DNA of 64,000 bases from CAWFKW01 sp963816535. Its GTDB lineage: Bacteria; Bacteroidota; Ignavibacteria; Tepidaquicellales; OLB5. The stretch's first letter is position 1. Each line of letters starts with the position of its first letter. Shown here one piece after another: positions 6,570 through 16,759 of the stretch. The notes below the pieces were generated by a model. It searched no databases. It was not told where the DNA came from and saw only the letters and a list, made by a program, of their open reading frames with translations. The position numbers and the translations under genes are program-made. The DNA is taken from the NCBI GenBank assembly GCA_963816535.1, contig CAWFKW010000002.1, forward strand, positions 62,001 to 126,000, written 5' to 3'.

Positions 6570-8408
6570 ATGGTTAATTCACAGTTATTGTTAAAGCTCT
6601 CAAATCAAATTCCCTTAAGAGATTTTTTCAGAAACCCCGAGAAGACTAATTATAAGATTTCTCCGGACGGCGGATCTATTTCGTTCCTGGCCCCGTACCA
6701 AAACAGGCTGAATATATTCGTGCAGAAAACAGGCGGCAAAGCGGCTGACCGCGTTACATCAGTAACCGTAAGAGACATCACAAACTATATTTGGGGAAGC
6801 GATTCAAGAATAGTCTATCTGCAGGATAACAAAGGCGATGAGAATTTTCATTTGTTTGCGATAGATGCGGATGGTTCAAATCTTCTGGAACTTACTCCGT
6901 TTGACGGAGTAAGAGTAAATATTGTTGATGAACTTGAAGATATCGATAATGAGATCCTGATAGAGACAAACCGGCGCGACCCGCGTGTATTTGACGCATA
7001 CAGGCTGAACATCATGACCGGCGAGATGAAGCTTGCCGCAGAGAATCCGGGAAATATTTCAAGCTGGATCACTGACCACGAAGGTAAGATAAGGGCGGCT
7101 ATGACATCAGACGGCGTTAATACGAGCTTATTGTACCGCGAAGATGAGGAAACCCCATTCAGGACAATACTAACGGCTAATTTTAAAGATATGCTTGCCC
7201 CGCAGTTCTTTACTTTCGATAATAAGAATATATACGCGGTTTCAAATCTTACAAGGGATAAAGCGGCAATTGTGAAATTTGATCTGGGCGCCGCCAAAGA
7301 AACAGAAGTTATTTTTGAACATCCGGAAGTCGATGTTTATGATTTACATTATTCAAAAAAGAGAAAGGTTCTCACCTACATTGGTTATACGACATGGAAA
7401 CAGGAGCATCATATTCTTGACGATGAAATGAGGAAGGTTTTTTCGCTTGCCGATAAAGAGCTCGGGGGTTACGAAGTTCTTATTTCAGATATGAATAAGA
7501 ACGAAGACAGGATAATTATCAGGACCTACAGCGACCGTTCGCTTGGGGCATTCTACCTGTATGATGCAAATACAAATTCATTGTCAAAATTATCCGATGT
7601 AAGTCCGTGGATAGATGAAAACGCAATGGCTGAAATTAAACCCATAAAATATAAATCCCGCGACGGGCTGGAAATAAACGGGTATTTAACCTTGCCGAAC
7701 GGAGCGGAAGCTAAAAACCTGCCGGTAGTTGTTAATCCTCACGGCGGGCCATGGGCAAGAGATAACTGGGTATATAATCCCGAAATTCAGTTTCTTGCTA
7801 ACCGGGGTTATGCAGTACTGCAGATGAATTTCAGAGGATCTGTAGGATATGGTCGGAAATTTCTTGAAGTTTCTTTTAAGCAATGGGGAAAGACTATGCA
7901 GGATGACATATCCGACGGCGTGAAATGGCTTATTAATGAAGGAATCGGTGACCCCAAACGGATAGCTATTTACGGCGGCAGTTACGGAGGGTACGCTACT
8001 CTGGCGGGCCTGACCTTTACGCCGGAATTGTATGCATGCGGTGTGGATTATGTCGGCGTTTCAAACTTATTTACGTTTATGAAATCAATTCCCGAATACT
8101 GGAAACCCCAGCTTGAAATGATGTATGAAATGGTAGGCAACCCTGAAAAAGATGAGGAACTAATGCGCGCGGCTTCGCCGGTATTCCATGTTGATAAGAT
8201 AAAGGCGCCGCTGTTTATTGCGCAGGGCAAAATGGACCCGAGAGTTAATATAAACGAGTCTGACCAGATGGTTGAGGCTCTTAAGAAAAGAGGCATTAGA
8301 GCGCCGTACATGGTAAAAGATAACGAGGGTCATGGATTTGCAAACCAGGAGAACAAATTTGATTTCTACGAAGCTATGGAAAAATTCCTCGCAGAGAATT
8401 TAAAGTGA
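6570..8408 (+). CDS. S9 family prolyl oligopeptidase-like peptidase
   Basis: 612 residues. The N-terminal about 350 residues form a beta-propeller (repeated strand motifs such as KISPDGGSISFLA, IYAVSNLTRD). The C-terminal alpha/beta hydrolase domain carries the catalytic triad: Ser471 in GGSYGGYA, Asp556 in GKMDPRVN and His588 in EGHGFA. This matches acylaminoacyl-peptidase/prolyl oligopeptidase enzymes, which cleave short peptides. No signal peptide is seen, so it is probably cytoplasmic. A G/C stem and T-run follow the stop. Confidence 0.93.
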   Translation: MVNSQLLLKLSNQIPLRDFFRNPEKTNYKISPDGGSISFLAPYQNRLNIFVQKTGGKAADRVTSVTVRDITNYIWGSDSRIVYLQDNKGDENFHLFAIDADGSNLLELTPFDGVRVNIVDELEDIDNEILIETNRRDPRVFDAYRLNIMTGEMKLAAENPGNISSWITDHEGKIRAAMTSDGVNTSLLYREDEETPFRTILTANFKDMLAPQFFTFDNKNIYAVSNLTRDKAAIVKFDLGAAKETEVIFEHPEVDVYDLHYSKKRKVLTYIGYTTWKQEHHILDDEMRKVFSLADKELGGYEVLISDMNKNEDRIIIRTYSDRSLGAFYLYDANTNSLSKLSDVSPWIDENAMAEIKPIKYKSRDGLEINGYLTLPNGAEAKNLPVVVNPHGGPWARDNWVYNPEIQFLANRGYAVLQMNFRGSVGYGRKFLEVSFKQWGKTMQDDISDGVKWLINEGIGDPKRIAIYGGSYGGYATLAGLTFTPELYACGVDYVGVSNLFTFMKSIPEYWKPQLEMMYEMVGNPEKDEELMRAASPVFHVDKIKAPLFIAQGKMDPRVNINESDQMVEALKKRGIRAPYMVKDNEGHGFANQENKFDFYEAMEKFLAENLK

Positions 8409-8434
8409 CCCGACGCCATCGAAAAATCCGGAAT

Positions 8435-8461
8435 GGCGGTCTTTAGGGGCCGCCTTTTTTT
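8435..8461 (+). terminator. Terminator of the S9 peptidase gene
   Basis: GGCGG (8435-8439) pairs with CCGCC (8450-8454), followed by seven T residues. Confidence 0.75.
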
Positions 8462-8466
8462 GTTTC

Positions 8467-8489
8467 TCCCGGCTAAAATAAGGCCGGGA
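8467..8489. repeat. Second stem-loop downstream of the S9 peptidase gene
   Basis: TCCCGGC (8467-8473) pairs with GCCGGGA (8483-8489), directly after the terminator T-run. It has no T-run of its own. Confidence 0.5.
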
Positions 8490-8586
8490 ATCCCGACTTC
8501 CGCGAAAAAATACACACAGAACCTGCAATTTCACAATTGAAAATATTAAGATATAACATTAATATTAAATATTATGTGAAGAGTTT

Positions 8587-9435
8587 ATGCAAATCTATAT
8601 AGCCGCTGCAATTACAACGCTGATCACTTTTTTTGTTGTCGGGGGATTTTTGAAATGGAAATCGCCAAAGGAAGAGTATTCACTTTTGCTCGCCATGCTT
8701 GCAATCGAACTTCCCATGGCGTTCGCGGCTTATTACCTTGTGAGGCTGCCCCTCGTAGACGGATTGGTTCGTTTAGCGCTGACCAAAAATTCGGGGGCGT
8801 ACGGATTTGTAACAATCTTTTACGCTCCGTTAACAGAAGAGCCGGCGAAGCTTCTGCCCATTCTAATCCCGCTGATTTACCGAAGAATAAATGAATCGAA
8901 CGCGATACGGGCGGCTTTAGCTCTGGGACTTGGGTTTGGAATCGGCGAAATATGGCTTGTCGCTTCATTTATAGCCGCCGCTCCCAAATTTGCAAACATT
9001 CCATGGTATCAGTTCACAGGTTTTGCAAACGAAAGATTCATGGTTTGCGTTATTCACGGAATATTTACAGCTACCGCGCTCCGGAAACTTCACAGGAATT
9101 TTACATTGGGACTGCTCGGCGCAATGGGGCTTCATTACCTGGGCAACCTGCCGATCTATTTATCGGCGATAAATTTTGCGGGACTTGGAACCGGAACCTG
9201 GCAAGTGATACTAACATTTTATGTACCGGTTTACTTCATCCTTTCACTTATGCTGCTTGCTTATTATTCCAAAGGCAATGAAAGAGCTGGGGATTTCCTT
9301 TTTGGAAAGTCGCTTTGTCCTGGATGCGCGGCAGAATATTCAACGCCAATCCTTGGGCTTAACTGGTTTACAAAAAGATTCGAAAAATGCTCAAATTGTC
9401 GCAAATGGCATTGGGTTGCAATTTGGAAAAAATGA
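8587..9435 (+). CDS. PrsW-like intramembrane protease with C-terminal zinc ribbon
   Basis: 282 residues with about seven hydrophobic helices. Motifs of the PrsW glutamic membrane proteases are in order: TEEPAKLLP (EExxK), GLGFGIGE (Glu ending a glycine-rich helix), VIHGIFTA and GLHYLGNL with their His residues. Known PrsW proteins cleave membrane substrates such as anti-sigma factors. After the last helix there is a soluble tail with two CxxC pairs (CPGC and CSNC), a likely zinc ribbon. It begins with ATG at 8587. No obvious substrate lies next to it; the secreted trypsin-like protease follows 81 nt downstream. Confidence 0.75.
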   Translation: MQIYIAAAITTLITFFVVGGFLKWKSPKEEYSLLLAMLAIELPMAFAAYYLVRLPLVDGLVRLALTKNSGAYGFVTIFYAPLTEEPAKLLPILIPLIYRRINESNAIRAALALGLGFGIGEIWLVASFIAAAPKFANIPWYQFTGFANERFMVCVIHGIFTATALRKLHRNFTLGLLGAMGLHYLGNLPIYLSAINFAGLGTGTWQVILTFYVPVYFILSLMLLAYYSKGNERAGDFLFGKSLCPGCAAEYSTPILGLNWFTKRFEKCSNCRKWHWVAIWKK

Positions 9436-9516
9436 ACTAAAATCAAGGGTTTGGAAATTTGAATTGAAATAGTGAAACCCGACTTCTAATTTCGCATAAC
9501 TTATTCGGAGGTTATT

Positions 9517-10746
9517 TTGAAGAAAATCTTTATACTCCCGCTTGTTATTTTTCTCCTTATTTTATTCAGACACGCTCATGCGCAGGAATTAACTCCCGAA
9601 CAATTATTTGAAAAATACAACGATGCGGTTGTCGTCATAACTTCGTTCGATTATGACGGCAACAAGAGCAAACAGGGCAGCGGTGTGATCTTAAACGATA
9701 AGGGGATCATACTAACCAATTACCACGTCTTCGCCGGAAATGAAAAAATGGAGATTAAACACAGGGATAATACTATCAACTACACGGCGGTTGTTGGAGT
9801 TAATATCGAAAAAGATATTCTGATACTGAAGATCGACGGCGGCTCATATCCAAATATCGACTTAGCGAAAAGAGAAGACTTAAAAGTCGGGCAGAAAGTT
9901 TACGCCATAGGAAGCCCGATGGGCCTAGAAAATACATTATCCGACGGTTTGCTCAGCGGGTTCAGAGAGATCGGAAAGACGATCAAGAAGAATTATATAC
10001 AGATTTCGGCCAGCATTTCGCCCGGCAGCAGCGGCGGACCTGTATTTAATTCCAGGGGCGAACTGATCGGCATCAGCAACATGTCGATGGAAGAAGGGCA
10101 GAACCTTAACTTTGCCATTCCGATTGATGATATAATGAGCGTAATGCAGGGCGATTATCTGGACCAGAATAAGCTTGAATCGCTTAATTATTTTTACAAA
10201 GGATATAACGCGGTTGAAAACGGCGATTACAAAGAAGCTCTTACCGACTATTCCAAATACATCGAAAAGAACCCGGGAGACGCTAAGGCATATAACTACC
10301 GCGGTCTGGCATATATTGAAATGAAAGAATACAAAAAAAGCATTCCCGATTTCACTAAGGCCGTTCAGATTGACGCTAAATTTGTTGTGGCTTACAACAA
10401 CAGGGCCGAAGCTAATTATAAACTGGAGGAATACGGCAAAGCGGAACAGGATTTTTCGAAGTCGATACAAATTGAGCCCGATAATATCAGCGCATATTAC
10501 GGGCGCGGGTTATCTTATTCCAAAGACGAAATTCACGATAAGGCGCTGAAAGATTTTTCAAAGGTGATCGAGCTGGATCCGACTTTTGTATACAGCTATG
10601 TGAACAGGGGTTTTAGCTACTATGCCCTTGAAGAGTACGAATATGCCATACGTGATTGGGAAAAATCCATCAGGCTTGATCCTGACCTGGAAAAATCGCT
10701 AAGGCCGTTCATAAATTACGCTAACCTTAAAGATGAATTAAGGTAA
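9517..10746 (+). CDS. Periplasmic trypsin-like serine protease with TPR domain
   Basis: 409 residues from a TTG placed after a strong GGAGG site, giving a signal peptide (cleavage near AHAQ). Residues about 25-210 form an S1C (HtrA-type) chymotrypsin fold with His70 (NYHVF), Asp100 (EKDILIL) and Ser172 (SPGSSGGPVF). There is no PDZ domain; about four TPR units (about 220-400) follow instead, with repeated AYNYRGLAYIEMKEY-like helices. The TPRs probably bind partners or position substrates. A terminator follows. Confidence 0.9.
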   Translation: MKKIFILPLVIFLLILFRHAHAQELTPEQLFEKYNDAVVVITSFDYDGNKSKQGSGVILNDKGIILTNYHVFAGNEKMEIKHRDNTINYTAVVGVNIEKDILILKIDGGSYPNIDLAKREDLKVGQKVYAIGSPMGLENTLSDGLLSGFREIGKTIKKNYIQISASISPGSSGGPVFNSRGELIGISNMSMEEGQNLNFAIPIDDIMSVMQGDYLDQNKLESLNYFYKGYNAVENGDYKEALTDYSKYIEKNPGDAKAYNYRGLAYIEMKEYKKSIPDFTKAVQIDAKFVVAYNNRAEANYKLEEYGKAEQDFSKSIQIEPDNISAYYGRGLSYSKDEIHDKALKDFSKVIELDPTFVYSYVNRGFSYYALEEYEYAIRDWEKSIRLDPDLEKSLRPFINYANLKDELR

Positions 10747-10768
10747 GCGGCGCATATTGCGTTCTTTA

Positions 10769-10799
10769 AACCGTTGCCATTAACGCAGCGGTTTTTTTT
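10769..10799 (+). terminator. Terminator between the protease and addA genes
   Basis: AACCGTTG (10769-10776) and CAGCGGTT (10786-10793) form an 8-bp stem with one mismatch, followed by a T-run of eight. Because this sits upstream of ATG 10849 it argues against a longer N-terminus for the helicase gene. Confidence 0.75.
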
Positions 10800-10848
10800 A
10801 TCGCTATTAATTTTGATTCATTTTTCGGATTATTGTAAAACATTATTC

Positions 10849-13800
10849 ATGGCAAATTTCCTTATATACAAATCATCGGCGGGCTCAGGCAAAACATATA
10901 CTCTTGTAAAAGAGTACTTGAGGCTGGCTCTATCAGGGCCGGATGAATTCCGCCATACGCTGGCTATTACTTTTACCAACAAAGCCGCCGCCGAAATGAA
11001 GAGAAGGGTGTTGGAAAAACTTGGCGACTTAGCCGGCGGCAAAGATAACGCCCTGGCGGAGATATTAGCCTCGGAAGGCATCAAAGGAAACATTAAGGTT
11101 TTGGCCGGAGAGGTGTTATCAAAGATACTTCACAAATACTCTTACTTTTCCGTAGAAACAATCGACAGCTTTTTTCACAAAGTTATCCGCGCATTTGCAA
11201 GGGAGCTGAAGCTGCAGCTTGGATACGACATTGAACTGGACCAGGATACGGTTCTGGATAAGATAATTGATGAGCTCTTTGACCAGGTAGGCGGCGACCC
11301 GCTTCTTAGAAAATATCTCGAAGACTTTGCCATTTACAATATTGATGAAGACGGCGACTGGAAGATTGAACATAGAATCAGAAACCTCGCCTTAGAAATA
11401 TTTAAGGAACGGTACTGGGAAAAGAAAGAGAGCGCATCCTCAAATTTGGCTGATAGCCGCGAGAAAATGCTGGAGTTCATCTCGGTTATTTTCGCTATTG
11501 TGAATAAATTTGAGGGTACGATGAAATCTATATGCGAATCTGCTAACAGGATAGTGGATAAGTACGGGCTGACGATGGACAATTTTTATTATGGCAAATC
11601 AGGATTTATGAATTACCTTCTGAACAAGATCCGGGATAAAGAATATGAACCGACATCGAGGGTTCTGGATGCGTATTCAAATCCCAAAAAATTGGAGGGT
11701 AAAAACCATCATCCTAACTTTCAAAAAGCAATAAATGAAGGATTGCATGAGCTTCTTATTAAGGCAGTTGTTAATTACAATCTGAATCATAGGAAATATT
11801 ATTCCGCAAAAGCGCTTACGAAAACCGTTTACATTTTTGGGATTTTTAACGATCTTCTGGAAAAGCTGAACCAATACCGCGATGAAAACAGGCTAGTGCT
11901 GATATCGGATACAAATATCTTTTTGAAGAAAGCGATTTCGAATGAGCCAAGCCCGTTTATTTATGAGAGGATAGGCGCCGTCTACAAGAATTTTTTAATA
12001 GACGAATTCCAGGATACTTCCAATTACCAGTGGGCCAATCTTCTGCCGCTAATAATTAATTCTATCAGCGAAGGCGCGTTTTCGATGATTGTTGGCGATG
12101 TAAAACAATCCGTTTACCGCTGGAGAAGCGGCAATATGAAGCTTCTGCTTGAAAAAGTGCAGGATGACCTTTCCGCATTCAAAGAACTGATCAGGGAGGA
12201 AAGCTTAACTGACAACTGGCGCAGCTATACTGAAATTGTTAAGTTCAATAATAGTTTTTTCGCCTCCGCTTCGAAATTAATAGCTGAGAAAAATGAAAAT
12301 TATACGCATCTCATAGAAGAATCATACAAAGAAGCGACGCAAACGCAAAATGATGATAAAAATGGCGGGTATGTGAAGATCGATTTTATTGAGGCGGATA
12401 GTGAAAGCGAAAAGACCACAGATGAAAAATCAGAAGTCCAGGCGCTGGGTTTCATAAAGCAGCTTATTGAAGACGGTTTTGAACTGAGGGACATAATGAT
12501 CCTGACCCGGGAAAACAGCGAAGCCTCGCGCATTGCGGCAATGTTAACCGAAAACGGCATTAAGGTCGTATCAAACGATTCGCTTCTGATAACAAACTCG
12601 CCTAAAGTGAAGCTTCTTTTGAACCTGATGAAATATATTTCAGATAGCTCAAACGTAATAGCTAAAACAGAAATACTATTCAATTACCTTGTATATGTGA
12701 AGGGCGAGAGCTGCAATTACAAAGAAATATTTGAGGATTATAAAAGACCATCCGGTCAGCTTTTTTCGGAACGTCTTCCCAGGGAATTTTTCGACGGGAA
12801 ACCCTTTTCTCAAAGGCTTAACCCGGAAATGAGCGGCCTGACGTTATATGAACTTATCGAAAACCTTGTCCGCATATTCGGACTTAACGATAAGGCCGAT
12901 GCATATCTTCAGCGTTTCATGGATGTAACGCTAGAGTATATGAAAAAAGATAATTCTGATATTACTTCATTTATCCTGTGGTGGGAAGAAAACAGCCGAA
13001 AAATTTCGATCAATGTGCCCGAAGAAGATAATGCTGTTAAAGTACTTACAATCCACAGGGCAAAAGGATTGCAGTCCCCTGCGGTTATCATCCCGTACGC
13101 AAACTGGGAATTCAATATAAGCGCAAACCGAGATCTCATCTGGGTATCGTCCGAAAATGAGCCGTTCAACAGGTCGGCGGCATGTCTTGTAAAGGCGGCT
13201 TCAATTTTGAAGAACAGCTATTTTCAAAAAGATTACGAAGACGAAGCGGTAATGACGAACATCGATAACCTCAACTTGCTCTACGTGGCTTTTACGCGGG
13301 CGATAGAGCGTCTTTATGTTATTTGCCCGCAAAAGGGAAATAATTCCTTTAACGCTTCACATGTGATTAAAAAAACCCTGGATGCAGGCGCCGCGGAATT
13401 CGGAAAGAGAGAAAAAAAGAGATCGAAACTGGCGGCAGGCAACGTTATTTCATATAAAATTGATTCCGTTATCGCCTCCGATTATTCAGAAAAGGTTGTT
13501 ATTGCGGCCAGGAGCGCCGCCGCCGACAGAGGAATCATAATACACAGAGCCCTGGCCAATATAAAAGTTTTAACCGACGTGGGACCGGCCGTCAATAAGC
13601 TGGCTGACGAAGGCTTTATAAGAGAGCGGGAAAAAGACATGTATTCACGCGAACTGAATGAAATTGTAAATTTAAAAGAGGTTAAGGGCTGGTTTTCCGG
13701 CGACCGGGAAATCAGGACAGAGCCGGAAATCCTGATTCCCGGCGGCAAAAGCATCCGCCCGGACCGCGTTCTGATAAAAGAAGATACTGCCGTTGTTATT

Positions 13801-13938
13801 GATTATAAGACCGGCGCTGAAACAGAGGAACACCGGGCACAGGTTAACCAGTACGCTGATGCTTTGTTAAAAGCTGGCTTCAAAGACGTTGAAAAATATA
13901 TTTATTACATTTCATCAAAAAAGGTAATGAAGTTATGA
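10849..13938 (+). CDS. addA: AddA-type UvrD-family helicase/nuclease
   Basis: 1029 residues from ATG 10849; the frame is open further upstream but would run through a terminator, and ATG gives MANFLIYKSSAGSGKT as expected. Superfamily 1 helicase motifs: Walker A (SSAGSGKT, Lys15), ITFTNKAAAEMK, DEFQDT (385-390), GDVKQSVYRWRSG, TIHRAKGLQ and LLYVAFTRA. The C-terminus has a PD-(D/E)xK nuclease core with Asp972 and Asp985-Tyr-Lys987. In known AddAB this subunit drives 3'-5' unwinding and cuts DNA during double-strand break repair. Its stop overlaps the start of the next gene (ATGA), so the two are translationally coupled. Confidence 0.9.
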   Translation: MANFLIYKSSAGSGKTYTLVKEYLRLALSGPDEFRHTLAITFTNKAAAEMKRRVLEKLGDLAGGKDNALAEILASEGIKGNIKVLAGEVLSKILHKYSYFSVETIDSFFHKVIRAFARELKLQLGYDIELDQDTVLDKIIDELFDQVGGDPLLRKYLEDFAIYNIDEDGDWKIEHRIRNLALEIFKERYWEKKESASSNLADSREKMLEFISVIFAIVNKFEGTMKSICESANRIVDKYGLTMDNFYYGKSGFMNYLLNKIRDKEYEPTSRVLDAYSNPKKLEGKNHHPNFQKAINEGLHELLIKAVVNYNLNHRKYYSAKALTKTVYIFGIFNDLLEKLNQYRDENRLVLISDTNIFLKKAISNEPSPFIYERIGAVYKNFLIDEFQDTSNYQWANLLPLIINSISEGAFSMIVGDVKQSVYRWRSGNMKLLLEKVQDDLSAFKELIREESLTDNWRSYTEIVKFNNSFFASASKLIAEKNENYTHLIEESYKEATQTQNDDKNGGYVKIDFIEADSESEKTTDEKSEVQALGFIKQLIEDGFELRDIMILTRENSEASRIAAMLTENGIKVVSNDSLLITNSPKVKLLLNLMKYISDSSNVIAKTEILFNYLVYVKGESCNYKEIFEDYKRPSGQLFSERLPREFFDGKPFSQRLNPEMSGLTLYELIENLVRIFGLNDKADAYLQRFMDVTLEYMKKDNSDITSFILWWEENSRKISINVPEEDNAVKVLTIHRAKGLQSPAVIIPYANWEFNISANRDLIWVSSENEPFNRSAACLVKAASILKNSYFQKDYEDEAVMTNIDNLNLLYVAFTRAIERLYVICPQKGNNSFNASHVIKKTLDAGAAEFGKREKKRSKLAAGNVISYKIDSVIASDYSEKVVIAARSAAADRGIIIHRALANIKVLTDVGPAVNKLADEGFIREREKDMYSRELNEIVNLKEVKGWFSGDREIRTEPEILIPGGKSIRPDRVLIKEDTAVVIDYKTGAETEEHRAQVNQYADALLKAGFKDVEKYIYYISSKKVMKL

Positions 13939-16757
13939 CGCAGCCCTTCCTTGATAAACTGGCGGAAGAAATTTTGGCAAAATACGGCGCCAGGCTCGAT
14001 AACATTTGCGTTGTATTCCCTTCGATACGTGCGGGATTGTTTTTTAAAAAATACATCGCTTCAAAAATAGACAAGCCGCAATGGTCGCCTGAGATTTTGG
14101 GCATAAAAGATTTTATCGCGCGGCTTTCGCCTTATACTATCGGAGACAGAGTTGTTTTGACGTTCGAACTGTATGAAGAGTACATAAAACTTGTTCAGGG
14201 CGAAACATTTGACAGTTTCTATCCATGGGGCAGCATGATACTGGACGATTTTGACGATATAGATAAAAACCTTGTCCCGGCGGCGGAGATATTCCGCATT
14301 ATCAAAGAGACACGCGAACTTGAAGAGACATTTGAACTGACTATTGGCGATCTTGAGGAGTTTACGGAATTCTGGCGCACTTTTTCCTCCCGCGGCATTT
14401 CCGAGAGGCAAAAGGAATTCCTCAAAACATGGGAAGTATTGGGAACAGTGTACAGAGAATTCCGCAAACGGCTTCAAGAAAAGAACATCGCTTATGAAGG
14501 CATGGCATACAGGAAGATCTATGTTGACATCAGGACAAATAAGACTGAAATTAAGTGGGATAAGATAATCTTCGCAGGCTTTAACGCGCTGAACAAAGCC
14601 GAGGAAGGCATTATCAAGGAGCTGACTAAACGTTCGCTTGCCGAGACATATTGGGACGCGGATGAATATTACGTAAAGGACCCAAGGCAGGAGGCGGGCT
14701 CTTTTCTCAGGGAAGCCTTTAGAAATCTGGAAATTAATAAGCCAGACTGGATTTTATCTGCATTAAACGGGAAAGATAAAAAGAAGATCACCGTAATTGG
14801 CGCACCGCTGCAATCGGGGCAGGTAAAAGCGCTGGGCAATGAGATCAGAAAATTAAATAAACAATACCCCGGGTTTACTGAAAACGCAGCTGTAGTTTTG
14901 CCTGACGAAAGGCTGCTTGTTCCCCTGCTTCATTCCATCCCCGAAGAAACAGATTCGTACAATGTAACCATGGGCTATCCCCTAAAAGACACTCCCATTT
15001 ACAGCCTTATAGGGGCGCTCAAAGATCTGCAGAAGAACAGGAAAGGAAAGAAAGAAAACGCCGCATTCTACCATAAAGACGTAACTGAAATATTAATGCA
15101 TCCTTATGTAAGAACATGCGGATCAGGCGAACCGGCTGAAATGGCGGCCGGTATCAGGGAAAGAAACATCATTTACCCTACTCAGCAGGAGCTGAATTCA
15201 GTTATGGAGATCAATGATTCTTTTATCTTTACATATGTTGATACTGTGGAGGGAACAATAGACTACCTGAACAAAACTCTTTCATACTGCCTGGCGGGAC
15301 TTAAAAAATCGCAGAGATTAGAAGCTGAATATTTTCACATTTTTTTCACTAAGCTCAACAGGCTTTCCGATACAGTTCTTAAATATGCAGCGGAGATCGA
15401 AGCTGAAACCTTCTGGAAGATCTTAATGGAAGTTCTATCGCTTGAGCGGATCCCGTTTTCGGGAGAACCGCTGAAAGGACTGCAAATAATGGGGCTTCTC
15501 GAAACGCGTTCTCTTGATTTCGAAAATGTATTTATTCTTTCGATGAATGAAGGCATTATGCCCAGAGGAAATACTTATAGTTCTTTTATTCCCTACCACC
15601 TGAGAAAAGCTTTCAGGCTCCCCACGTTTGAAGATGAGGATGCTATTTCGGCGTATTACTTCTTCAGGCTCATCCAGAAAGCAAGCGCCATATTTCTATT
15701 TTATAATACGGAACCCGGGGATTTTTCGAAAGGCGAGAAAAGCCGCTTCATTATGCAGATCGAAAGCGAGCTGGCCAAGAACAACGACAACATCTCTTTT
15801 GAGGAACAGATTTCAGACATACCTGCCCCGGCAATCGGAAGAAAAGAGATAATTGTTCAAAAGGACGCGGGGATAATGCAAAAGCTGCGAAAACTCAGCG
15901 GATTTTCAGCTACATCGCTGACTTCATATATTTCGTGCTCGCTGAAGTTTTACCTTGAAAGGATCGCAGAGCTAAGAGAGGAGGAAGAATTTGAAGAATT
16001 TTTCGGAGGAGCTACTTTCGGAAAGATCTTCCACGAGCTTATGAAGGTACTGTATTCCGGATGCGCGGGCAAATCAATGGACGAAGCCGATTTCGCCGAA
16101 CTGAATAGGCGCCTGGATAATGAGTTTGAATCGCTGCTTGAACAGGCGTTTAAACAGGCCGATAAAAAGAGAGAATTAGCCGGCGAGATCGAAGGCAGGA
16201 ATATTCTTTACAAAGGGATCATGCGTAAACTTGCCGGAAAAGTTCTTGATAACGACGCAGATGATGTGCCTTTCATAATTGTTGAAGTTGAAGAAAAATA
16301 CACACAGGAGATAAATATTCAGGTCCGTGGCGCCAATGAAACGCTTACACTGAACGGGAGAATTGACCGGGTTGATGAAAAAGACGGCAAAACCAGAATA
16401 ATAGATTACAAAACCGGGAAAGTGACCCGAAGGAAAATTACAGATAAGAATTTCCGTTTCATGTTTGAAGACCCGGGGTATAAAGAATACTTTCAAACTT
16501 TTTTTTACGCGCTTCTATATTGCGCCAAGCACCCCGATACAGAAGTTATGCCGGGAATTTATCCGTTGCGCGATATAGGCGGCGGTATCCATTACGCCGC
16601 TGAAAGCGCTATTGGAAAAGAAACTCTCGGAAAATTTGAGGACGGGGTTAAGGAGCTGCTGGAAGGATTATTTGACTCAGAAAAACCATTTATCCAAACA
16701 ACAGACGAGGAACGATGCAGGTACTGCCCGTTTAAAAGCATATGTTACCGCGATTAG
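13935..16757 (+). CDS. addB: AddB-type nuclease subunit with Fe-S cluster cysteines
   Basis: 940 residues. There is no Walker A motif at the N-terminus, as in the Bacteroidota version of AddB. The C-terminal nuclease domain shows GRIDRVD (Asp811) and IIDYKTG (Asp824, Lys826). Cys668 (YISCSLKFY) and C-terminal Cys928, Cys931 and Cys937 (CxxCx5C) match the four Cys that hold a [4Fe-4S] cluster in B. subtilis AddB. Its partner is the upstream AddA. The 3' end meets the convergent gene two bases later with no visible terminator. Confidence 0.9.
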   Translation: MTQPFLDKLAEEILAKYGARLDNICVVFPSIRAGLFFKKYIASKIDKPQWSPEILGIKDFIARLSPYTIGDRVVLTFELYEEYIKLVQGETFDSFYPWGSMILDDFDDIDKNLVPAAEIFRIIKETRELEETFELTIGDLEEFTEFWRTFSSRGISERQKEFLKTWEVLGTVYREFRKRLQEKNIAYEGMAYRKIYVDIRTNKTEIKWDKIIFAGFNALNKAEEGIIKELTKRSLAETYWDADEYYVKDPRQEAGSFLREAFRNLEINKPDWILSALNGKDKKKITVIGAPLQSGQVKALGNEIRKLNKQYPGFTENAAVVLPDERLLVPLLHSIPEETDSYNVTMGYPLKDTPIYSLIGALKDLQKNRKGKKENAAFYHKDVTEILMHPYVRTCGSGEPAEMAAGIRERNIIYPTQQELNSVMEINDSFIFTYVDTVEGTIDYLNKTLSYCLAGLKKSQRLEAEYFHIFFTKLNRLSDTVLKYAAEIEAETFWKILMEVLSLERIPFSGEPLKGLQIMGLLETRSLDFENVFILSMNEGIMPRGNTYSSFIPYHLRKAFRLPTFEDEDAISAYYFFRLIQKASAIFLFYNTEPGDFSKGEKSRFIMQIESELAKNNDNISFEEQISDIPAPAIGRKEIIVQKDAGIMQKLRKLSGFSATSLTSYISCSLKFYLERIAELREEEEFEEFFGGATFGKIFHELMKVLYSGCAGKSMDEADFAELNRRLDNEFESLLEQAFKQADKKRELAGEIEGRNILYKGIMRKLAGKVLDNDADDVPFIIVEVEEKYTQEINIQVRGANETLTLNGRIDRVDEKDGKTRIIDYKTGKVTRRKITDKNFRFMFEDPGYKEYFQTFFYALLYCAKHPDTEVMPGIYPLRDIGGGIHYAAESAIGKETLGKFEDGVKELLEGLFDSEKPFIQTTDEERCRYCPFKSICYRD

Positions 16758-16759
16758 AA

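Noticed and set aside
8624..9281. Several open frames overlapping the PrsW-like gene on both strands
   Set aside because: The PrsW-like frame has family motifs and a sensible start; the others lack any recognisable feature.
10774..10848. N-terminal extension of AddA
   Set aside because: The extra codons cross an intrinsic terminator, and ATG 10849 gives the expected start just before Walker A.
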